8,032 bases of DNA from JAKOUL01 sp035378845 (GTDB lineage Bacteria; Dictyoglomota; Dictyoglomia; Dictyoglomales; Dictyoglomaceae). Numbering within the stretch: the first letter of the stretch is position 1; the number at the start of each line of letters is the position of its first letter. Positions 1 through 5,820 of this stretch are shown here, piece by piece. The position numbers and the translations under genes are program-made. The stretch spans positions 1 through 8,032 of the forward strand of contig DAOSUP010000035.1 in assembly GCA_035378845.1 (NCBI GenBank), in the 5' to 3' direction. Below the pieces are notes generated by a model. It had not been told where the DNA came from. It saw nothing but the letters and a program-made list of their open reading frames with translations, and made no database searches.

Positions 1-45
1 ATGAAGCTTCGTGGATGGGTTTAGTCTGTTAAAGTAGAGTATATC

Positions 46-105
46 AAGTTCCGGGCTTACATCCTACATTTTTACCCCCTGTTTCTCCCCTTAAGCCCGG
101 AACTT
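46..105. repeat. Perfect 14-bp inverted repeat with 32-nt loop
   Basis: The left arm AAGTTCCGGGCTTA (46-59) is the exact reverse complement of TAAGCCCGGAACTT (92-105). The 32-nt loop (60-91) is pyrimidine-rich, with C-runs at 75-79 and 87-90. Half of the stem bases are G or C, so a transcript could form a stable hairpin. No T-run follows the right arm, which argues against a standard intrinsic terminator. It could be an RNA regulatory hairpin in the helicase leader, a DNA operator with widely spaced half-sites, or a mobile-element remnant. The symmetry is certain; the function is unknown. Confidence 0.85.
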
Positions 106-109
106 AAGG
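89..109. repeat. Competing 7-bp hairpin overlapping the right arm
   Basis: CCTTAAG (89-95) and CTTAAGG (103-109) are exact reverse complements separated by seven bases. They share bases with the right arm of the larger inverted repeat (92-105). In RNA the two structures would therefore exclude each other, as in attenuators and translational switches. The shorter stem is AT-rich and much weaker. The geometry is seen directly; a switching role is inference. Confidence 0.55.
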
Positions 110-124
110 TATGTTAGTATGTTA
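109..124. repeat. Tandem direct repeat of an 8-mer (GTATGTTA x2)
   Basis: GTATGTTA at 109-116 is followed immediately by the same eight bases at 117-124, just ahead of the Shine-Dalgarno site of the helicase gene. It may be a replication-slippage duplication or a paired protein-binding site. The repeat is exact but short, so its meaning is uncertain. Confidence 0.6.
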
Positions 125-130
125 TAAGAT

Positions 131-137
131 GGGGGAG
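131..137 (+). promoter_or_regulatory. Shine-Dalgarno site of the helicase gene
   Basis: GGGGGAG lies 10 nt before the ATG at 148 and only 1 nt before the in-frame TTG at 139. This favours the ATG as the real start. GGGGAG (132-137) is exactly complementary to CTCCCC at 85-90, inside the loop of the upstream inverted repeat, so the site could be masked in the transcript. Confidence 0.65.
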
Positions 138-147
138 TTTGGACCGT

Positions 148-3100
148 ATGATTGAGGAAGGCAAGATTATCAAGGGACCTTTCTGGAATGAGTCTGTGAA
201 GGTGGATAAGGTAAATGAATTAGGGGATTATATACAGATTATTGGCTCCACAGATTCTGGAAAACACATAGACCAATTAATAAGAAAAGATGACCTCTCT
301 AAAATAGAAATCCTTAAAGATGAAATTGATTTCTCTGCTTCTCCAGAAAATTCCTTTTTAGTTATTGAAGCAACACGTTTTAAATATGCTTCTCTTTTTG
401 ACCCTCTTCTTGCAATGAATGTTTCCAAAATAGATCCACTACCTTTTCAAATAGAAGCTGTTTATGGCTATGTTTTAAGACAACCACGTATAAGATTTTT
501 AATTGCAGATGATCCTGGAGCAGGAAAAACCATAATGGCAGGTTTAATAATCAAAGAGCTGAAGCTTAGAAGACTTGCCAGAAGGATACTCATTGTTGTT
601 CCTGGGCACTTAAAGGATCAGTGGAGAAGAGAACTGAAAGAAAAATTTGATGAGAAATTTACAGTCCTGGATAGGAATACCTTTAGTGCTACTTATGGTG
701 AAAATCCGTGGAATATAAATGATCAGGTAATTACATCTATTGATTTTTCAAAGCAAGAAGAAATATTACCTGCCTTACATTCAGTAAATTGGGATTTAGT
801 AGTGGTAGATGAAGCCCATAAGATGGCTGCTTATAGCTATAACAATAAGGTATCAAAAACCCAACGTTATAAACTTGGTGAGATCCTTTCTAAAACATCA
901 AATCATCTTCTCTTTCTTACAGCAACACCACACAAAGGAGATCCTGAGAATTTTAGACTCTTTTTAGATTTACTCATGCCTGGATTTTTTGCATCAGCCG
1001 AGATGGTTGAAGAGTCATTAAAAAACAAAGATAATCCTCTATTTATAAGAAGATTGAAAGAGGATTTAAGGGATTTTGAAGGGAAGCCTATATTCACAAG
1101 AAGGTTTCCTAAAACAGTAAAATTTAGACTCACTGACGAGGAAAAAAGTCTTTATAATGATGTTTCATATTACGTAAGAGAGCAATATAACAGAGCTTTA
1201 GCAGATGAGAAAAAGAAAAATGTGGCATTTGCCCTTATGATTTTACAACGTAGAATGGCATCAAGCACATATGCACTTCTTAAATCATTGGAGAGAAGGA
1301 AAGAAAAACTTCAGAAAATCCTAAATGGAGAGGAAAAGCCAGAAAATATATCTGTTGATTTAGAAAGTTTAGAAGACATTGAAGAGGAGGAAAGGTGGAA
1401 AAAAGAAAGTGAGTGGGAAAGTATTAGTCTTGCAAAAAACTCTGAAGAGTTGAATCAGGAGATAAAAAAATTAGATCAACTTATTGAAAAAGTACAGGAG
1501 ATTATAAAGAATGAAAGTGAAGTAAAACTTAAAGAGCTTAGAAATGCAATTGAAGAAGGATTTAAGAAAATAAAAGAGATGAATGGTAATCCTAAAATCC
1601 TCATTTTCACAGAGTCAAAAGATACTCTTGACTATCTTGTAAAAAAGATAAAGAGCTGGGGATATAAGGTTAATTATATACATGGTGGAATGAAAATAGA
1701 GGAAAGAATCTCTGCAGAGAAGATATTTAGAGATGAGACTGAGATAATGGTTGCTACCGAGGCTGCAGGAGAGGGTATAAACCTTCAATTCTGTCATATT
1801 ATGATTAACTATGATATTCCATGGAATCCAAACCGATTGGAACAAAGGATGGGAAGGATTCATAGATATGGACAGCAGAAAGATGTTTATATCTTCAATC
1901 TTGTGGCAGAAGATACAATAGAAGGAGAGGTTTTAATAAAACTCTTTGATAAACTGGAAGAGATAAGAGAAAAACTTGGAACTGATAGAGTCTTTGATAT
2001 CATAGGGGATATATTTTTTGGAAAGGATTTATATCAATTGATTCTTGAGGCAGTTACTAATGCAAGAAGTATGGATGAAATTTTGAAAGATCTGGATATT
2101 CAACAAGATGAGGAATATATCTCAAAGATTAAAGAGCTATTTGGAGAAAGTCTTGCGACCCATGTTATTGATTATACAAGAATTCAGGAGATGGCTGAGA
2201 AGGCAAAGGAATATAAATTAGTGCCAGAATATGTAGAGGAATTTTTTAAGCGGGCTTTTACAAAAGCAGGTGGGAAATTTAGGGAACTTGGAAAAGGTTT
2301 TATTGCCATAGATTCTATCCCTTATGAAATAAGGAAAATCGCAGAAGATGTAAATTTTAAAAATATGTATGGTGTTCTAATGTCAAGATATCCAAAGGCA
2401 ACTTTTGATAAGGAGATTGCTTTTAAAAATTCTGATGCTGAATTTATATCATTTGGTCATCCTCTCCTTGAAGCTCTTATCCAATGGATAATTGATGAGT
2501 TTAGTGAGGAAGTAAAAAGAGGATCTGTCTTTGAAGATCCTGATGGAAGGCTTGATGGCTTTATATGGTTTTATATAGGTGAAGTTAAAGATGGAAAGGG
2601 AGAGGTTGCTGGTAGAAAAATTGTAGCTATCTATGATAATGGAAGGGGATACCAAGAAATAAATCCTGGAATTTTATGGAATCTTTCCCCTTCAGAAGTT
2701 AGCGACAAAATTAAGGTAGAAGTAAATCAAGACGTTATACCATTTGTCATATCTGCTGTAGAAAATTACAAAGGAGAGATAAGCAAGGAGCGGGAAAGAC
2801 AGGCAAAGGTAAAAGAAAGGTACGGGTTAAAATCCCTTGAATATCTTATAAATGATTTGGATGCTGAGCTTTCAGAACTCTATGAGAGACAAGCAATGGG
2901 AGAAAGAGTAGATCTTCCTATAAGGAATAAAGAAGAGCAGAAAAGAGGATATGAAGATGCAAAGATAGAACTGGAGAAAGAAATTAAACAGGAGCAAAGC
3001 CTATCTATATCTATGCCAAAATTCCTAAATGTTATTCGTGTGATCCCTAAAAAAAGTGATATGGTTGAGGATGAGGAGATAGAAAGAATTGGTATGGAGA

Positions 3101-3450
3101 TAGCAATGGAATATGAAAGGAAAGAAGGAAGGATCCCAGAAGATGTCTCAAAGGAGAACCTTGGATTTGATATTCGCTCAAAAGGTAAAAATGAAGTAAG
3201 ATATATAGAGGTAAAGGCGAGAGTAGGAGAAGGAGATGTAGCGCTTACACAAAACGAGTGGTTCATAGCAAAAAGGTTTAAAGAACAATACTGGCTTTAT
3301 ATAGTAGCAAATGCAAAAGGGTCTCCTACACTTTATATTAGAAATAATCCTACTGAAAATTTTACAGCAGAGGAGAAAGTTGAGATTGTAAGGTATATCA
3401 TTCCTTTTGAAGAATGGAAAAAGAAGGGGGATATTGTAAAGTGGAGATGA
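148..3450 (+). CDS. SNF2-family helicase with C-terminal DUF3883 domain (BrxHII/DrmD-like)
   Basis: This 1100-residue superfamily 2 ATPase/helicase (COG0553-type) is predicted to act on DNA in the cytoplasm. Numbered from the ATG at 148, it shows PLPFQ with Q101 (Q-motif), DDPGAGKT at 121-128 (motif I), DEAH at 221-224 (motif II), TAT at 258-260 (motif III), ILIFTES near 484-490 (motif IV), TEAAGEGINLQ at 537-547 (motif V) and QRMGRIHRYGQ at 566-576 (motif VI). A charged, probably coiled-coil insertion at about 378-478 separates the two RecA-like lobes. The C-terminus resembles DUF3883: GFD (D1008) followed by IEVKA (E1021, K1023), a PD-(D/E)XK-like arrangement that may be a nuclease or only a DNA-binding fold. 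An in-frame TTG at 139 is a weaker start because it sits too close to the Shine-Dalgarno site. The gene overlaps the next by ATGA. Domain calls are strong; the defence role is inferred from the neighbours. Confidence 0.93.
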   Translation: MIEEGKIIKGPFWNESVKVDKVNELGDYIQIIGSTDSGKHIDQLIRKDDLSKIEILKDEIDFSASPENSFLVIEATRFKYASLFDPLLAMNVSKIDPLPFQIEAVYGYVLRQPRIRFLIADDPGAGKTIMAGLIIKELKLRRLARRILIVVPGHLKDQWRRELKEKFDEKFTVLDRNTFSATYGENPWNINDQVITSIDFSKQEEILPALHSVNWDLVVVDEAHKMAAYSYNNKVSKTQRYKLGEILSKTSNHLLFLTATPHKGDPENFRLFLDLLMPGFFASAEMVEESLKNKDNPLFIRRLKEDLRDFEGKPIFTRRFPKTVKFRLTDEEKSLYNDVSYYVREQYNRALADEKKKNVAFALMILQRRMASSTYALLKSLERRKEKLQKILNGEEKPENISVDLESLEDIEEEERWKKESEWESISLAKNSEELNQEIKKLDQLIEKVQEIIKNESEVKLKELRNAIEEGFKKIKEMNGNPKILIFTESKDTLDYLVKKIKSWGYKVNYIHGGMKIEERISAEKIFRDETEIMVATEAAGEGINLQFCHIMINYDIPWNPNRLEQRMGRIHRYGQQKDVYIFNLVAEDTIEGEVLIKLFDKLEEIREKLGTDRVFDIIGDIFFGKDLYQLILEAVTNARSMDEILKDLDIQQDEEYISKIKELFGESLATHVIDYTRIQEMAEKAKEYKLVPEYVEEFFKRAFTKAGGKFRELGKGFIAIDSIPYEIRKIAEDVNFKNMYGVLMSRYPKATFDKEIAFKNSDAEFISFGHPLLEALIQWIIDEFSEEVKRGSVFEDPDGRLDGFIWFYIGEVKDGKGEVAGRKIVAIYDNGRGYQEINPGILWNLSPSEVSDKIKVEVNQDVIPFVISAVENYKGEISKERERQAKVKERYGLKSLEYLINDLDAELSELYERQAMGERVDLPIRNKEEQKRGYEDAKIELEKEIKQEQSLSISMPKFLNVIRVIPKKSDMVEDEEIERIGMEIAMEYERKEGRIPEDVSKENLGFDIRSKGKNEVRYIEVKARVGEGDVALTQNEWFIAKRFKEQYWLYIVANAKGSPTLYIRNNPTENFTAEEKVEIVRYIIPFEEWKKKGDIVKWR

Positions 3451-4471
3451 AAGATAAAAGATTCATAGAAGAAAGATTTCCTGTTAAAAAAGTAAGTGAG
3501 ATATCTGCAAAAGAGAAAAATATAAGGCATGGACATATATCAACATTACATATCTGGTGGGCTCGCCGTCCTCTTGCTTCATCAAGGGCAACATCTTATG
3601 CTGCATTAATTCCAGCTCCAAAATCTCCAGATGAGTGGGAGAAAAAAGGGCAATTTATTATAGAGCTTTCAAAATGGGAAAACTCCTTAGATCATAAGGT
3701 GCTTGAGAATGCAAAGATGGATATTCTCTCTGCAAATGGAGGAAAACCACCAAAAGTTTTAGATCCCTTTTCTGGTGGAGGCTCAATTCCTTTAGAGGCT
3801 CTAAGACTTGGATGTGAAGCTTATGCCTTAGAATATAACCCCGTTGCTATACTCATCTTAAAATGTACCCTTGAATATCCCCAGAAGTATAGAAGACTTA
3901 TAGAGGGAAAAGTAAAAAAAGACCTGGAATTTAAGCAGGAATTTAGGATAAATCCTCTTATTGAAGATGTGAAGAAATGGGGAGAATGGGTTTTGGAAGA
4001 GGCAAAAAAGGAGATAGGAAGATTTTATCCAAAAGATGATGATGACTCTATCCCTGTTGGATATATATGGGCAAGGACAATACCCTGTCAGAATCCTTCT
4101 TGTGGTGCAGAGATTCCTCTTATGAGACAATTTTGGCTTGCAAAGAAGGATAATAAAAAAGTGTCTCTATATCCTTATGTGGAGGGAAAAGAAGTTAAGT
4201 TTAAAATTGTTGGAGATGGATATGAAAAGATGCCAGATGATTTTGATCCAGAAAAAGGCACAGTTTCAAGGGCTATAGTGACCTGTCCTGTCTGTGGATA
4301 TACCATTGATGATGGAACTACAAGGAAGCTTTTTCAGGAAGGGAAAGCAGGGCAAAGAATGATTGCAGTAGTCCTTCATAAGACAGGAGAAGAGGGGAAA
4401 AGGTATAGATTGGCAAGAGAGAAGGATATGGAAATTTTTCATGAAGCTGAAAATTATCTTGAAGAGAAAAG
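3447..4471 (+). CDS. DUF1156 zinc-ribbon adenine-specific DNA methyltransferase, N-terminal part (cut by assembly gap)
   Basis: This is the first 341 codons of a COG1743-type DNA methyltransferase, which transfers a methyl group from AdoMet to adenine N6. Residues 1 to about 55 match DUF1156, with the signature HGHISTLHIWWARRPLA. DPFSGGG at 106-112 is the AdoMet-binding motif I, followed by an acidic ALEYNPVA strand. A probable zinc ribbon follows, with C214-X4-C219 and C280-X2-C283. The ATG at 3447 overlaps the helicase stop (ATGA) and gives the family-like beginning MKDKRFIEERFPVKKVS. An alternative GTG at 3441 lies about 10 nt after AAGGGGG (3424-3430) and would have better Shine-Dalgarno spacing. 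The ATG at 3414 adds unlikely residues inside the helicase end. The frame is intact up to the Ns and continues in the 4572-5820 fragment. It resembles PglXI of type 3 BREX and DrmMI of DISARM; modification of host DNA is inferred. Confidence 0.9.
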
Positions 4472-4571
4472 NNNNNNNNNNNNNNNNNNNNNNNNNNNNN
4501 NNNNNNNNNNNNNNNNNNNNNNNNNNNNNNNNNNNNNNNNNNNNNNNNNNNNNNNNNNNNNNNNNNNNNNN
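4472..4571. other. Assembly gap of exactly 100 Ns inside the methyltransferase gene
   Basis: One hundred consecutive Ns is a common placeholder for a scaffold gap of unknown length. The coding frame on the left has codons starting at positions divisible by three, while the frame on the right is shifted by one. If both flanks are correct and belong to one intact gene, the true gap length must be a multiple of three and so cannot be 100. From memory of family members, the stretch between the zinc ribbon and DPPY is longer than the gap allows, so perhaps 100-200 residues are missing. That size is inference. Confidence 0.95.
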
Positions 4572-5820
4572 TTCCATTCCAGATCCTCCAGTTCCTATTG
4601 TTATTCAAGGCTCTGCTACTGAGCTTCCTTATCCTGATGAATATTTTGATGCAGTTTTTACAGATCCACCTTATTATGATAATGTGCCATATTCATATCT
4701 TTCTGATTTCTTCTATGTCTGGCTTAAAAGAAGTATAGGAGATTTATATCCAGATCTTTTTATGACACCGCTCACACCAAAGTCAAAGGAGATCGTAGCT
4801 TATTCACATAATGGTGGATTTGAAGTGGGTAAAAAGTATTTTGAAGATATGCTTAAAAAATCCTTTCAGGAAATCTATAGAGTGTTAAAACCTAATGGTA
4901 TTGCCACAATCGTTTATACCCATAAGTCCACATCTGGTTGGGAGACCCTTATTAACTCTCTTCTTGAGTCTGGACTTGTGGTTACTGCCTCTTGGCCTAT
5001 TGATACAGAGATGAAGGCAAGACTAAGAGCAAGAGAGTCTGCTGCTCTTGCCTCATCTATATACTTTGTTTGCCGAAAGATGGAAAGGGTAGAGACAGGT
5101 TGGTTTAATGATGTAAAGGAAGAGATAAAGAAGTATATATACCAGAAGCTGGAGAAGCTATGGGAGGAAGGGGTAAGTGGTGCTGATTATTTTGTTGCTG
5201 GTATAGGTTCTGCTATAGAGATATTTGGAAAGTACAAAAAGATTATGGACTATGAAGGAAATATAATAACTGCAGATAGACTCCTTGATTATGTAAGGGA
5301 GATTGTTACAGATTATGCAGTAAGACAAATTTTACATAATGGTATTGCAGGAGAACTCTCTCCTCTAACAAGATTCTATATTCTATGGAGATGGACCTAT
5401 GGAGAGGCAATTGTGCCTTTTGATGATGCAAGGAAGCTTGCCCAAAGTATTGGTATTGATCTTGAAAAGGAGTGGAGAAAGGGATTTATAAAGAAGCAAA
5501 AAGAATTTATAGAAGTCCTTGGACCTCAGGATAGAGATCCAGAGGAGCTAAAAGATTCAAAGGAACTTATAGATGTGTTACATCTTGTTTTGCTTTTATG
5601 GAAGTCAGGGAAAGAAGAAGATATGAAGAAGATACTTTTAGAGACAGGATATGGTGAAAGGGGTGCATTTTACAAAGTTGCTCAGGCGATCTCAGAGACT
5701 TTACCCATGGAGAGTAAAGAGAAAAGACTTCTTGATGGATTTTTAACTGGAAAAGATAAATTGATAGATGAGATTAAATATATAGATAGGGAGAATAGAC
5801 AGGGGAGGTTATTTGAATGA
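4572..5820 (+). CDS. DUF1156 adenine-specific DNA methyltransferase, C-terminal part
   Basis: This is the continuation of the methyltransferase after the gap: 415 codons and a TGA stop, with the first full codon at 4573. GSATELPYPDEYFDAVFTDPPYYDN includes the catalytic motif IV DPPY (4663-4674), which holds the flipped adenine. Its aspartate and its aromatic residue are both present. The following VPYSYLSDFFYVWLKR and the GIATIVYTHK strand belong to the Rossmann-like catalytic fold. The last roughly 200 residues are helical, including FYILWRWTYGEAIVPFDDARKLA, a stretch I recall from this family. Motif I lies far N-terminal of DPPY with the zinc ribbon between them, an alpha-like motif order. 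The stop overlaps the start of the ATPase gene by ATGA, and the gene's last codons contain that gene's Shine-Dalgarno site. No internal stop is seen, so the gene is probably intact apart from the unsequenced section. Confidence 0.9.
5802..5808 (+). promoter_or_regulatory. Strong Shine-Dalgarno site of the DUF499 ATPase gene
   Basis: GGGGAGG lies inside the last codons of the methyltransferase, 8 nt before the ATG at 5817. It fixes the start of the ATPase and, with the ATGA overlap, suggests coupled translation. The ATPase can probably also recruit ribosomes by itself. Confidence 0.8.

Larger units (their letters stand above)
1..147. other. Leader / intergenic region upstream of the helicase gene
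   Basis: No gene can be supported here. Two short frames end early, at the TAG at 22-24 and the TAA at 30-32. Either could be the last codons of an upstream gene cut by the window edge, but the residues are too few to identify anything. The rest is dense in small symmetries: a 14-bp inverted repeat, an overlapping 7-bp hairpin, a tandem 8-bp repeat and the Shine-Dalgarno site of the helicase gene. No convincing -35/-10 pair was found. This is where the promoter or post-transcriptional control of the block would be expected if it is transcribed from its own start. Confidence 0.6.

Noticed and set aside
1..24. Small frame from the ATG at position 1 to the TAG at 22-24
   Set aside because: Seven codons at the window edge cannot be told apart from chance or from the end of an upstream gene.
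46..105. Rho-independent terminator of an upstream gene, or CRISPR repeat pair
   Set aside because: There is no T-tract after the stem and the loop is 32 nt, long for a terminator. The two arms are inverted rather than direct repeats, with no third copy, so it is not a CRISPR array.
123..128. TATAAG as a -10 promoter box
   Set aside because: No matching -35 is visible at proper spacing, and transcription would start almost on the Shine-Dalgarno site. TATATC at 40-45 is equally unsupported upstream.
2880..3266. Antisense open frame of 128 codons opposite the helicase
   Set aside because: Its product is Ser/Phe/Ile-rich, as expected from the complement of a Lys/Glu-rich gene, and it lies wholly within a strongly supported coding region. 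Other antisense frames in the window have the same character.
3414..3446. Methyltransferase start at the ATG at 3414
   Set aside because: It would add 11 residues not expected before the family-like beginning and has no well-spaced Shine-Dalgarno site. ATG 3447 or GTG 3441 is better.
4441..4471. Start of a separate gene at the ATG at 4441 running through the Ns to 5820
   Set aside because: The reading before the gap is out of frame with the methyltransferase and gives a meaningless Lys/Leu-rich peptide. It is open only because Ns contain no stops.
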